Shown here: positions 25,057-36,563 of the stretch, in pieces
Layout: each line of letters starts with the position of its first letter
Numbering within the stretch: position 1 is the stretch's first letter
DNA from: Cylindrodendrum hubeiense
Taxonomy: Eukaryota > Ascomycota > Sordariomycetes > Hypocreales > Nectriaceae
Reading direction: 5' to 3'
Assembly (NCBI GenBank): GCA_014621425.1
Contig: JAANBB010000021.1
Span: 1-64,000, forward strand
Length of the DNA stretch: 64,000 nt
Translations under genes and position numbers: made by a program
The notes under the pieces: model-generated
The model's database searches: none
Told to the model about the DNA's origin: nothing
What the model saw: only the letters and a program-made list of their open reading frames with translations

Positions 25057-27477
25057 ATGGCTTTGCTCAGAAGCCTCCGCGTCGAGACCTCACCAGCGAC
25101 AACGACTGCAACAGCAGATCTCCGCAATGCATCCACCCTTGATGAAATCCGGACTGCTCTCTCCACGTTGCATGCCCAGGAAACCTCCTTGAACCAGAGC
25201 CTGAACGCCTTGCTAGCCTCTCAGGCAGACCTAGCACGCCAGCTTAAGCAACTTGACTCTCTGCGTGCCGAACTGGGTCAGGAGGCGATCGCTACCCGAT
25301 CCATCACCAATGACATGCTTTCAACTGCAGCTTCGACGGCAGGCCCCCTCAGAGACAAGGTTCAAGAGCTGGATCTCGAGAAAACCAGGGTGGATGAAAC
25401 GTTGGTCGTGGTCGAACAGGTGGCAGAGCTGAAGGCGTGTGTACACGGCGTAGTGGGCTCGATGGGGGCGCCGCAAGACTGGGAGGCTGCAGCTGGGTAT
25501 GTATCGCGAGCCGCAAAGATCTCAGACCATATTGTTCGTGGAAGCTTCTCGGCCGCGGTAGTGCCCAGCGTGGAGGTGCCAGACTCGCCATGGATAACTC
25601 TAGAGCACTCGAAGGAGAGTCTATGCCAACTCTTTTTGCGAGAGTTTGAAAGCGCGGCTTCGCAAGAAGATCATGTCAAAGTCACAAAGTTCTTCAAGCT
25701 ATTCCCGCTAATTGGGAGACAGACGGTTGGACTAGATGTGTACGGTCGGTATGTGTGTCAGGGCGTGGCCAAAACAGCTCGGGAGACATTGAAGAACGCG
25801 CCCGCCGGAAAAGCAGATGGCTTCTTCTACACTAATGCGCTGATAAAGCTATTGAAGCACGTTATGCAGATTATAGATCAACACGGGACGTTAGTAGAAC
25901 GGCATTATGGAGCTGGCAATATGGTCAAGGTAATTGAGCGGCTTCAGATGGAAGCAGACGTTCAGGGTGGTATTATTCTCGACTCTTGGAGCGAGGCGCG
26001 AGGGGTTGAGAAGGCACTGATGGATGCGAAGAGCTACCCGTTCACGTTTTTATTACAGAGCTTTCCCCCGCCAACTAGACGGGTGACTCCGAGGGTAAGC
26101 TCTCCAGCTACAGGGGCTGGAGCGAGAGACGGGCCTAATCACGAGGACGAGGTTGTTAGCATCACAGAAGTGGACAGCTTGCTCAGCGACGTTTCCACCA
26201 TGCTGAGATGGTGGTCTCTGTACACCCAGTTCATCGCTGAAAAGTGCAAGGTACGAAGACGATGATGACAGCTGCACTACTCCTAGCTAACCTATTCATA
26301 GGGTCAGAAGATTGCGGAAGACGATGCATCGCCCATCCCCAATGTGGTCCTGAAGTCGCATCTAAGCCGAAAGGTGGCTGAGAAGTTGACTACGCCATAC
26401 CATCTCCTGATGGTCTTCTTCTTCCGAAGATCGATTGAGAAGGCATTTCAACTCAACGAATATCCCAATGGCCTCTCTCTTACTCTCAATAAGCCTATTG
26501 ACAGTAGCCCTCCTTTTATCATTACGGCCATCGACGATATTACATTCGTTCTCAATGCCATTATTCAGAAAACGGTGTCAACGGCCGAAAAGAACCTCAG
26601 TGTTGCCATCATCGCAACTTTAGGCCAAGTTCTCAGCTCCCACTTTATCGCCGTTGTCAAGCAGAAACTGCGTGATGACTTTTACCCCAAGCCTGTTGTC
26701 CAAGGAGGGTTCCCCCCAGAGGATAAGATCATCGCCTTCATTGCCCTCATAAACAGTCTTGATATGGCGAGTGAATACCTTGATTGCATCATCTCTAACA
26801 ATCTCGGCTTCGACTCCGACGGGCCTCATGTCACGTCCCGCGGCTCCCGTCTCCACGACACATTCCTGTCCATGGGAGACTCGGACTCTGTGGCCGCCTC
26901 GCTCGTCGATCTCGTCTCATCATTTACGTCCCAGACGACCGAGCTACTAAACAATGGTGTACAAGTCCTTTTCATCCAGGTCGTCAAGCCGCGACTCCAC
27001 AACGTCCTAATCCAAACCTTTCGAGACGTTAACTACATGGAGGGAGACGATAGAGCGGAAGCAGACCCAACGCCAGAGAAATTCGAGCGCGGATGGGACC
27101 AGTTAATGCGGCCAATAAGCCGTATAATGTCGCCCAGGTCTTATGCGGTACTTCTGGACCTCGCCACTAGGCACCTCGCCCATGTGCTGGAGAAGCGGGT
27201 CTGGGGCTACACTGGTCGGATGAGCGCACTTGGGGCTATCCGCATAGAGAGAGACTTTTCGGGCATCATCAGTGTGGTATCTAGAGGAGACTACTCTCTA
27301 AGGGACCTCTTCTCAAGAGTCTCGCAGGTTTTGATGGTCGTGAATATGGAGGAGGACGAATGGGAAGAGCTATCGGTCCTCACAGGACATGGTAGACCGG
27401 GCAAGGGGAGTGATGGAATACCTATGGTATTGACTGGAGAGGAGAGGACAAGGGCAAGGGCGCTAACCACTGCGTAG
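25057..27477 (+). CDS. COG4: Conserved oligomeric Golgi complex subunit 4
   Basis: Two exons (25057-26250, 26302-27477) encode 789 residues. The N-terminal 130 residues form heptad-rich helices (SLNQSLNALLASQADLARQL), followed by the helical-rod Cog4 domain with ITLEHSKESLCQLFLREFE, KFFKLFPLIG and TFLLQSFP. The C-terminal half has RDVNYM and the conserved WDQLMRPISRIMSP. Cog4 belongs to lobe A of the COG tether and binds SNARE/SM proteins during retrograde traffic within the Golgi. The open frame extends 45 codons upstream to 24922, but that part is low in coding character and the ATG at 25057 (CAAAATGG) fits the family N-terminus better. Confidence 0.9.
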
Positions 27478-29233
27478 TTACTGTTGAGGATTCAATATCT
27501 CAAGGATAGGGGATTTTATTATCTTCTAGAGCAGAAATTAATTATCATTCGTGGGTGTCTCTTTGCGAGCCCTGGCCTCGTGTTAGAGTGACACAGTCAT
27601 GGGCAGGAAGAAGACCTTTTTATACCCAAGCAAGAGACAATCTACTGCCCTCGATCAACGGATCATCAGATCTTGATTCGAGCCCATCATTTTCGGTTGC
27701 GTCATGACGAATGATGTCACTTCAATATCTCATTCCCATTTAGTTAGCCCGGACTGCCCGGCGGCTCGTATGGCTGAGAAACAGCGTCTGTAATAGTAAA
27801 TAAAAGGCGGCTTCGACAAACAGCCTTCCAAATTAAACGACGCAGCTTACATTTGCAGTGGAGTGAAGACCCTCTCGGCCGAAGAGCCTCGTCATCTCCA
27901 TGCTCCCTCGGCCAAGCTTCGGTTTAGCGTCACCGTCCGGCTGGCCTCAGCCAGATCCAAGCTGGGAGCTATCTCGGTCATCGCCTCTTTTCCCGAGAGG
28001 TACACGCCACTAAATTCCCGTCGAAATAGTATCCGAACCTTGTCTGGCATCGTTGTGAAATTGCTGCTTGGTTCGCGAAGACACACTCATGTTGAGCATC
28101 ACGAATGAATCAACGCTTGCGTATCCGCAGAGAGTGCACCGCACAGCATACGCTCAAACAGCAACCTACAAAATCAATTGATGATGCAAATGCCATCTCG
28201 ACTTCCGAAATTAGCTTGGCTTCGACGCCTTCCCAAGACAGACAAGGTTTGAGACATGGAGACCGAGCCAGCCAAAGAGTTCGCCCTTATCTGCTGATAG
28301 AAGCACCACAAGCGTCATCAAGTACTGTACACAATGTTACCAATCCATCAAGGCACTGCCAACACATCCCGACTGCTCTGCTAACCCCAGCGCGTAAAGA
28401 AATACTTAATTTGACGTGCCACCAACTTCCCCTCCCATCAATTGCCCGCAGGGCGACTCTCCTACGTAGCACCTCAGAAACGGACTAGCATCAATCCGAC
28501 AGCGCCATGGGCCCAGAGTGTAATCGCCTGAATCAGTCTTAGCCTCACAACGCCAACATCTCTCACAAAGCAGGGCCCTAATCGTCTCCCCCTGCGCAGT
28601 TTATGAATTCTGCTTCCACGGTTACTGCTTGGGAGCGTAGCCCCCGAGATATCCGTTTCTCGGCTTCTTATCTACGTCCTCGACGCTGTTTCCTCGGGCG
28701 TCTTGGGTGAATCCCAAAGCATCAAAAGGAAGCCATAGAAAGTATAGCAAGCCTCTTTTCCCACCAACACCGTCCTCGACGAGTTAGCTTGTGCCCCAGC
28801 CTCACTACCCCACAAGCTGATGGCTTGTTATCGCCATGGGCGCGGCCCCCAAGCGCGAGTCAGTATCTGTGGTGAACGGTATGCCTCCGCCACGCTGGAA
28901 TGCGTGGCCGATGAAGGTATGGTGTTGAATTTATTGTCCGAAATAGCGCATCGCTCCTCACTCCGGGAGTCTCAGTTTAGGGCCTTGGGCCAATCTGACG
29001 GATTCCGTGCATAGCGTTTACCAGTAAACATCGCCACAGAGGGCCTGGGGCCGCCATGAACCAGATCCGGCTGAAGTCTAAGATCCAGTGACGGGCCATG
29101 TCTTATAGGGGGTTGTGCCAAGCTTACCCGTGTCGTCGGCGTGTCGTCCTCGAACTGTTCAGTTCTTCTTTCAACCTTCATTTTGCTTCAATCCTGATGG
29201 CCACGGTTGCCCAGCAAAACGGAGCTCAGAATC
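27478..29233. other. 1.75 kb intergenic region upstream of the receptor gene
   Basis: No convincing gene. A 127-codon ORF at 28105-28488 has no domain and ordinary intergenic composition. The stretch probably holds the 3' end of COG4 and a long promoter for the receptor gene; long upstream regions are usual for fungal sensor genes. Confidence 0.4.
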
Positions 29234-30754
29234 ATGCTGTCTGTCGCTCAGCAATATTTACAGACTCATCCAGAGAATGATAGTATTACACCTCTGCCAG
29301 ATCACTACCACCATGGATTGATTGCCATCTCGGTATTCGCACTGCTTTCTTTCGTCCTCACATCCGCCCTCTTTCTATATTTGACCATCAAACTGGTCAT
29401 CTGGCATTTACGGAACAGGGCTCGTGCAAACAGCATCAAAAATAACGTCCCCGACCCGCAACCCATCACCGACTTCACGTATGAGGATGGAGCGTACGGC
29501 CCCGAGGGCGAGTCGTCAAAGGTAGCCCACGACCGAAGCGTGAAGCGCATAAAGGAAGCCGGAAAGAGACCGCCGAATCAGTTCTTAATCCTCATCTACA
29601 ACCTCCTTCTTGCCGACATGCACCAAGCCGCTGCTTTCCTGCTTAGTATCAGTTGGCTTCAAAGAGGAGGCATTATCATCAGCACTCCGACGTGTTTCGT
29701 ACAAGGGCTTATGACCTCGAATGGAAACTTATCTTCCAGTCTCTTCATGACCGCCATCGCTATTCACACGTATTTCACGGTCGTCAAGAATCGTCGGCCG
29801 ACTCAAAAAGTGCTTTATGCAGGCATTGTTGCCACTTGGATATTTGTCTATGCCCTTTCCATCATCCCATTGTTGGCTACGCACAACGGAAGGGAAATTG
29901 GAGGTTACTTTGTTCGTGCCGATCTCTGGGTAAGCACGCTCTTGCACATCCCTTGCTCTATTCTCATATCTAGCTTCCGCTGACATGGTGTACAGTGTTG
30001 GATCAATGACGCATATGAAGATCTTCAACTCCTAACCCATAATCTCTTCATCTTCATCTCTCTAGTAATTACATCCGCTCTGTATATTGCAATATACGTT
30101 TCGCTCCGACGGCAGCAAGCAAGGGCCATGGCAGAGCATCCAGGACAAAACCAGTCCAAGATCCGGCTGAGCCACAAGCCGGCTTTCCTGGTATACCCGC
30201 TTATTTACGTTATTTGCACGCTTCCTCTCGTCCTTGCGCGCATTGCCGATATGGCCGGCGCCCAAGTGCCCGTTGCATACTATAGCTTCACCGGAGCCAT
30301 CATCGCTAGCAACGGATCGTTCGACTGTGTGCTCTTCGGCACAACCCGCCACGCAATTGTTTTCGGGACCACGGACGATGTTAATATTGAAAATACGGGT
30401 CTTGATACCTTCGCCTTTATGCGTACTCCCCCTGGGGAATTTGGTAATGCGGTTTGGATTGAAGGGGGCGACGCTCCCAGGGAAGAGACCGAAATTGGTG
30501 GGTGGTGGTGGCGACTCCAAAACCGGCGCAGCTCTTGCACGACACCACCACCTAAGCAGGAGAGACCTCTTAGCCAGGAATCTCTACGGAGTGCTCCTCG
30601 GCCAGAAATGGCGATCCAAATGGACGTCGTTACCACCATGACGGTAGAGATTGACGAAGGCAAAGGGCGGAACCCGAAATCCAATGAATCCACGAGGAGC
30701 GATACGCCGTCCCTCAACAGCGGAGAAAAACATGTCATGGGATGCGTTGTCTAA
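29234..30754 (+). CDS. Git3/cAMP-receptor-like G-protein-coupled receptor
   Basis: Two exons (29234-29929, 29996-30754) encode 484 residues. Seven hydrophobic segments can be picked out: GLIAISVFALLSFVLTSALF, FLILIYNLLLADMHQAAAFL, the SNGNLSSSLFMTAIAIHTYF segment, VLYAGIVATWIFVYALSIIP, LFIFISLVITSALYIAIYV, FLVYPLIYVICTLPLVLARI, and a last one ending at CVLFGTTRHAIVFG. This order and the LLLADMHQA signature in helix 2 match fungal Git3/Gpr1-type receptors that couple carbon or amino-acid sensing to cAMP. The tail is Ser/Thr/Glu-rich and cytosolic. The ATG at 29234 is the first in frame; the reading upstream has no ATG. Confidence 0.85.
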
Positions 30755-31014
30755 GGGACAACCTTACGATTAGTTTTACTTATCTGCGCAGTTCAGAATA
30801 TCTGAACCAAGCAGGTAGTCCATGTGTTGGGGCGGTATGACGAGTAATGATACATCATTTATAGATACCCAGAAAATATTGATTAGAAGCAGTCGAGCAA
30901 AAAGCCCAATTAGTAGTTGTAGTAATAAACAGGGTCTATTGAGGCTCCATCTAGTTCCACCTTGATCTATTCAAAATGACCTCAGTCACCGCTGGTCGCT
31001 GGTCGCTGGTGTCT

Positions 31015-31580
31015 TCACGGACCCTGCAATTTCTCGATAATCTTGCCATGGACACTATGCCACCCTGACTCGCATGTGTTCTTGATATACCCGAGCAAAA
31101 GTCTCGAGCATTTGATGACAATGTCCTCGACCAACTCATAGCTGCCATCCTCTGCCTCCGTGATCTGCCAAACCGTCTCCATTACCACACTCATAGGGCT
31201 CTGCAACCTGATAAAGAGACCGTCCTCCAGATCAAAATACTCGCAAGTGCTGACGACGTCGGAGTCCCATAGCCCAGCAGGCAGTGTGTGGATTCTGTCG
31301 GTCACCGTGTAGACCTTGGCGGATGCAATGGGCTCGACTTCGCGCTCGTCGGGGACCGTAGGTGCAGGGTCCGACGGCGTGGGCATGAGCTCAAACTTGA
31401 TCATGTGCGGATCGCAGCTAAGGAAGAATTCATGATCCTGGAGGAGTTTGATGGCTTTTGAGGCCGGGATGCCGGCCGGGATGGCGGTGACGTGCCGGAG
31501 CTCAGCGGAAGCGTGGAACATGACTGGAGGCGGTCAAGATATGATTGGCACAGGTTCAACTCAGGATACTTACAAGACAT
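31015..31580 (-). CDS. DUF7053-family protein
   Basis: The main exon (31523-31015) encodes a single compact alpha/beta domain: ELRHVTAIPAGIPASKAIKL, then HEFFLSCDPHMIKFELMP, AKVYTVTDRI and LEDGLFIRLQSP. These fit the fungal DUF7053 family, which resembles START/polyketide-cyclase-like folds. I place the start at 31580, with a 7-base first exon (ATGTCTT) spliced by a GTAAGT donor and CAG acceptor, giving 171 residues starting MSFMFHAS. The alternative is an unspliced start at 31521 (168 residues). No function is established for the family. Confidence 0.7.
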
Positions 31581-32322
31581 GATGAAGAGTTGCACAGGCT
31601 CTGTAGGTCAGATTGGTGATAAGCTCGGTATAATTATGTGTTAGGTGACAAGGGGGGGTTGAACTGCATGGGTGAGATGGTTGATACTGGAGCATCAGTG
31701 GCGCCTCCAGGTACTTGACTAAGGGGCCGGGTTTCACAGCGTCAGAGAATCCCTCAACGACAGCCCGATAACAGAGTATGCACGCCTAGAACCACTCGGG
31801 TCCAAAATTGCAGCCAAAATTGACCATCTGTCTTTTTATCGCAGCTAGACCTAGCTAATGCCACGATATCTTCCAGGCTGGTTCAACCCCCACCTTCGAC
31901 CACACACTCTCTTAAGCGAGGCCAGAGGCAGACAGACATTGATAGCTGACCAAGAGTGCTCCTCCCAAAAAATCTTCAATATTACATGGTATGTTCCATA
32001 TCAAAATCGGAATTCTGCTTGGAACACCGGCATCATCGGCATACGTCTATTCTTAGCATCTCCTCCCTGGACACGAGTGGCGGCAAGGTTCACCACTCCC
32101 AGTCATGTGATTTCGCGATGCCCACTTTAGCCCCAGCGCGCCCTCGCGTTCCAGAGGCTAACTCCATCCCACTTCAGCACTACAGAAAATCACCCTACTA
32201 CTCTATACTCGGTCCGCAGACGCATCATATACTCCTGTTTCTGCTCCGAGTCCCAGGAATCGACACCAGGAATTTAGTGTTATGGTTTGAGGCCCCGAGT
32301 CCAAACCTTCGGATCCTCCGCA
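31581..32322. promoter_or_regulatory. Divergent intergenic region, DUF7053 gene / PSO2
   Basis: A 740-base spacer lies between two divergent starts. ORFs present have no coding character. I see no distinct motif. Confidence 0.4.
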
Positions 32323-34902
32323 ATGGTTGCGTCAGCGAAATCCAGCCGATCCCACACGCCAAGGAAGCCCGCCTCCGGTGCGCATATCTCTAGGAAACCT
32401 GCCAAACCGAATGCGAGCATCTTGAATTTTTTTAAGAAGGCCGATAAGCCAGAGGATTCCCTCTTCGTGGGAGCTACAACTACACCGAAGCCGAGCATCT
32501 TGAGTTTCTTCAAGAAGGCTGAGAAGCCAGATGATTCTCTCTTCGTAGGGGCCACGTCAGGAACACCCGGCAATGGCACCGAAGATCTCTACAGCGCAAA
32601 CGACTCCGACCGATATAATGAAGTCAACACTTCAAATAAGAAGAGGAAGCTAAGCCAAGAGCCGGAAGAGAGTCCGGGAAAAAAGGAGTCAGTGAAGGTG
32701 GAACAAACCACTTCTCCAGCCAAGGCCGAGGATGGTTCTCGGCACAAGAAGTCCCGGATCAAAACGGGGTTCGTGATTGATTCCGATAGCGAAGATGAAG
32801 ATGAAAACGACGACTCTGTCGACCCGAACGAGTCAAAATTGCAAAAGCCAAGCCAATGTGCGGAACATCCCCCTATTAAAGAGGTTCAACTAGACGATTT
32901 TACTAAGGACGAAGAGAAGGACGACGATGGCGACCCAACCACATTGAAACAGGAAGACTCTACAGGCGAACAATTTGATGGCCCCGGGGAATTCACCGAC
33001 ATACCTGGACTCGATACAGACGACTTTGAAGGCGAAGAAATGCGCGAGATGCGGTTCATGCGAGAGCAAGCCCGTCTCGAGGCGGAGGAAGCAGGGGGGC
33101 TCTCGAGCGAAGATCTAGCTGATGAGCCCTTCGACGATGGATCCATGATAGAAAGCTGTCCAATTTGCAATGGCAGTTTGGCCGGGGTTTCCGCCGACGA
33201 AGCCACCCGCCACGTCAACTCATGCCTAGATGGTAACCCGATCCCATTGCCTGAGATGGTGAAATCTGTGCCGGACAACCCCAAGGAGTCATCGGAGGTC
33301 GAATCTGGTGAGGTCAGCAAACGGTTTGCTCGAGCAGCGGTCCCTAGACCTGGTCAAGCCAACCCTTTCGACATTTCCGGTTCAAGCAATGCACCCAAGT
33401 CTGCATTCTCAAAGCTCATGTCCAACAATGCTGAAGATTCGGCCTGGGCAACAGCTGCTGCCGCCGAAACTTCGTCCCGGGGAAGACCCGCGTACGAAAG
33501 GACATGCCCGTTCTATAAGATCATGCCAGGGTTCTTCATCTGCGTGGATGCATTCCGTTATGGCGCTGTGGAGGGATGCAAGGCTTACTTTTTAAGTCAT
33601 TTTCACAGCGACCATTATATTGGCCTAACTGGCAACTGGAGACACGGCCCAATCTATTGCAGCAAAGTGACTGGTAGCCTCGTCAAGCAACAGCTCAGAA
33701 CCGCCGCCAAGTGGGTTGTAGAGCTGGAGTTTGACAAATCCTACGACATCCCTGGGACCGAAGGAGCTACTGTTACCATGATTCCAGCAAACCACTGTCC
33801 CGGAAGCTCTCTCTTTCTCTTCGAGAAGACCATGCGGAGAGGTCCAAATAGCCGGATGCAACGCATACTACACTGTGGTGACTTTCGGGCATGCCCTGCT
33901 CACGTCACACACCCGCTCCTCAAGCCCGATATCGTCGACTCTATATCAGGGAAAATCAAACAACAAAAGATTGACATCTGCTATCTTGACACCACATATC
34001 TCAATCCCCGTTATTCTTTCCCGCGGCAAGACGATGTCATCAAAGCCTGTGCAGATTTGTGTGGATCAATGTCGCCCGATCCCCATTGCAAAGACGACAT
34101 ATGGGACCGATCAGCAAGCTCTTCAGGAACGCCAACTGTTAGCAAATTCTTTCAAAGCAAAAATGGAGGCGAGAATGAACAGCCTACATTTAAAACAGGG
34201 CCTCGACAGCGACTGCTGGTGATTTGTGGCACCTACTCAATCGGCAAGGAACGGATATGTATTGCGATTGCGAAAGCCCTGGGATCAAAAATATTTGCAT
34301 CACCGGGGAAAATTAAGATCTGCAAGCAACTCGACGACCCTGAGTTGACGGCGCTGCTTACCTCCAACCCTGTCGAGGCGCAGGTTCACATGCAAATGCT
34401 CATGGAGATCCGCGCCGAGACTCTCCAAGAATATCTCAACAGCTACAAACATCACTTCAGCCGCATCGTTGGATTTCGTCCTAGCGGATGGAACTTTCGG
34501 CCTGCCAATGGCAAATCCGTTGGAGCCAACACAGCTCCTGGCAGCATCCAAACTGACCAGCTCCTCCACGGTAAAGGATGGCGAACGCGGTTTGGATACA
34601 AGGATTTTGTTCCGCAGAGAGGGAGCACCAAGGAAGCCATGTGCTTTGGCGTGCCCTACTCGGAGCACAGCAGTTTCCGAGAGCTGGCCATGTTTGTCAT
34701 GAGTTTGAGGATCGAAAAGGTGATCCCCACGGTGAATGTGGGCAGCGAACAGTCAAGGAATCGGATGAAGGGCTGGATCGATCGGTGGATGGCTGAGAGG
34801 AGAAGAGGAGGGTTGGTGATGCCGCTGGTTGAGGACGAAGATGATGAGAATAACGCAATATGGGAGGGCAAGTCTGGCAAGGGAGGCGGGGCATGGTGGT
34901 AA
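32323..34902 (+). CDS. PSO2: DNA interstrand cross-link repair nuclease Pso2/Snm1
   Basis: Intronless, 859 residues. Two near-identical 21-residue units at 32-52 and 58-78 (SILNFFKKADKP and SILSFFKKAEKP, each followed by DSLFVGAT) look like duplicated PCNA-interacting boxes. A basic NLS-like stretch and acidic linker follow. Cys279, Cys282, His297 and Cys301 fit a UBZ4-type ubiquitin-binding zinc finger. The metallo-beta-lactamase domain has HFHSDH at 426-431 and NHCPGS; the beta-CASP part follows, with the last motifs PYSEHSSF and TVNVGSE. The enzyme is a 5' exonuclease that digests past interstrand cross-links in the nucleus. ATG 32323 is the first in the frame. Confidence 0.93.
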   Translation: MVASAKSSRSHTPRKPASGAHISRKPAKPNASILNFFKKADKPEDSLFVGATTTPKPSILSFFKKAEKPDDSLFVGATSGTPGNGTEDLYSANDSDRYNEVNTSNKKRKLSQEPEESPGKKESVKVEQTTSPAKAEDGSRHKKSRIKTGFVIDSDSEDEDENDDSVDPNESKLQKPSQCAEHPPIKEVQLDDFTKDEEKDDDGDPTTLKQEDSTGEQFDGPGEFTDIPGLDTDDFEGEEMREMRFMREQARLEAEEAGGLSSEDLADEPFDDGSMIESCPICNGSLAGVSADEATRHVNSCLDGNPIPLPEMVKSVPDNPKESSEVESGEVSKRFARAAVPRPGQANPFDISGSSNAPKSAFSKLMSNNAEDSAWATAAAAETSSRGRPAYERTCPFYKIMPGFFICVDAFRYGAVEGCKAYFLSHFHSDHYIGLTGNWRHGPIYCSKVTGSLVKQQLRTAAKWVVELEFDKSYDIPGTEGATVTMIPANHCPGSSLFLFEKTMRRGPNSRMQRILHCGDFRACPAHVTHPLLKPDIVDSISGKIKQQKIDICYLDTTYLNPRYSFPRQDDVIKACADLCGSMSPDPHCKDDIWDRSASSSGTPTVSKFFQSKNGGENEQPTFKTGPRQRLLVICGTYSIGKERICIAIAKALGSKIFASPGKIKICKQLDDPELTALLTSNPVEAQVHMQMLMEIRAETLQEYLNSYKHHFSRIVGFRPSGWNFRPANGKSVGANTAPGSIQTDQLLHGKGWRTRFGYKDFVPQRGSTKEAMCFGVPYSEHSSFRELAMFVMSLRIEKVIPTVNVGSEQSRNRMKGWIDRWMAERRRGGLVMPLVEDEDDENNAIWEGKSGKGGGAWW

Positions 34903-35271
34903 TACAGCTGGGTAACAAGCTTTGGAAGTGAATAGATAAATGACCCCTGGATAATCGGATGATACCTCGAGAACGGAGCAGTTTTCCTCACAGCCCTTTC
35001 TTCTTCGTGAACGTTTCATTTCCTCGCGATATATCCTCTGTTGCGGTAGCCAATTTGCCAACGACACCAACTGCATGCACGTCTGGGAGCTCGCGAGGTG
35101 GGAAAAGAATAGCATTTCATTATCCATATCAGGAGCCAACGCCACATGAATCCCCGGTCATCCTTTTGTCAGTACACCATCCATGCAACAGCCATTCCTC
35201 CCAGACAGATCCCAGGTCGCATCACGCCTCTAGCAAATCCCTGTCCGCTCCGCGAAACCCTTGGAACCCGA
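34903..35271. other. Convergent 3' region PSO2 / LSM2
   Basis: About 370 bases between two converging genes. Nothing beyond presumed untranslated 3' ends is visible. Confidence 0.4.
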
Positions 35272-35789
35272 TCATTTCGCCTTGGCCTGCTGAGCTGCCG
35301 CTTCTACACACCACATCGTTAGCATCCCCCTCCAGCATCTGCGGGGCTCTCGCTACTTACCTCTTCGGGTGGCGTCCTCCAGCAGCTGCGTGTCCACTGA
35401 AGACGAGGGCAGGTGGACGTACCTCACCACGGAGCCTCGGATGAAGACATTCTTGACGGAGCTCTGCAGGGGTGGTCCAAGTCAGCGTTGCGGGCCCATA
35501 CACAGCGGTTGAAGAAAAGAGGTGTTTTCACGCACCAGGTGGGGGTACTTGAGCTCATCGACGACCTGGATGTCGTCGAGCTTGATGTTGAGGTACTGGT
35601 CGACGCTCTTGAGGACGCCCTTGAGCTGGATGTCGTTCTTGAGCTCGACGGTGACCTCGTGGTCGATGAGGGTCTTGAAGAAGCTGCGACGGTGAGTCAG
35701 CTTAGATCCCCGTACAGACTCGTGGCGCCGGACGGTCAAGCAAATCGCGGGTTCGTCCAAGGGCGGCTCGCGTACCTGAAGAAGAGCAT
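35272..35789 (-). CDS. LSM2: U6 snRNA-associated Sm-like protein Lsm2
   Basis: Four exons (35789-35776, 35683-35536, 35463-35361, 35303-35272) encode 98 residues with exact phases. Sm1 motif: EVTVELKNDIQLKGVLKSVD; YLNIKLDDIQ follows; Sm2 motif: FIRGSVVRYVHLP. Each matches Lsm2 closely. Lsm2 sits in both the nuclear Lsm2-8 ring on U6 snRNA and the cytoplasmic Lsm1-7 decapping ring. The first exon is just 14 bases and the last 32 bases, so no single reading frame shows the whole gene. The tail is short and Ala/Lys/Gln-rich (EAAAQQAKAK). Confidence 0.95.
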
Positions 35790-36563
35790 GGTGTTGGTGG
35801 TTCAGGCGGGTGAGATGCAAGAGCGTGAGTGAGTTTCGCGGGGGGATTTCGGGACCTTCGTGGCACCCGGAATGGCTCAGACAGGACGGGAATCTTCGAC
35901 GAAGACTCGTAATAGTGGTTTTAATGAGCGCGCGGGTCGTTTTCCTGGTGCAAAGGATTGTTTGCTTCCAAAGTCGATGAAGTCGTGACGCAGGTTCTCT
36001 GATTGCCTGGGTGCGCCGCCCGCTGTTGTGTGTCACGTGACCCCTTAGTTCTCTGGCGTGGGTGATGATAATGGCCACGAATTGGGTTGATGAAATCAAC
36101 AGTCAAAAGAGTACGGTGTATGATGAGTCTGAGAAATATTTACTTGTTCAACGTGTCACTGCGAGTCTTACGTTATTGTACGAGTGAATTGAGTTTGCCT
36201 CATTCGGTGCAGATTCCTCAAGTATTCAACAACGGGTGAGATGCGTTCGAAGAATAAACGGCTGTGCTCAATAATCCATCAACGGATCACACACCATAAA
36301 ATATTTACTTCGATTTAGCCATGTACATCACAGCATGTAGCTGCATACCTACAATCAACTCTAGGTAAATGGGGACACACGCCCACTCCATCCTCGGCTC
36401 CGATACCCTGCTGTCCAAGACAATGCTTGGAGGCAAAGCCTGCAAAATGCCTAGCTAAATCACCGGTGATCCTTCCTCCAAACACCATGCAGGCTGTAAT
36501 GTATTTTGGGTTCTTCTCTTCGTTTCTTCTCTTCGTGATTCGTGACATCTTCAACGCACACGC
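35790..36563. other. Intergenic region LSM2 / CUL3
   Basis: A 774-base spacer contains the promoter of LSM2 (minus) and the 3' end of CUL3 (minus). AT-rich parts lie at 36110-36320. ORFs crossing it show no coding character. Confidence 0.4.
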
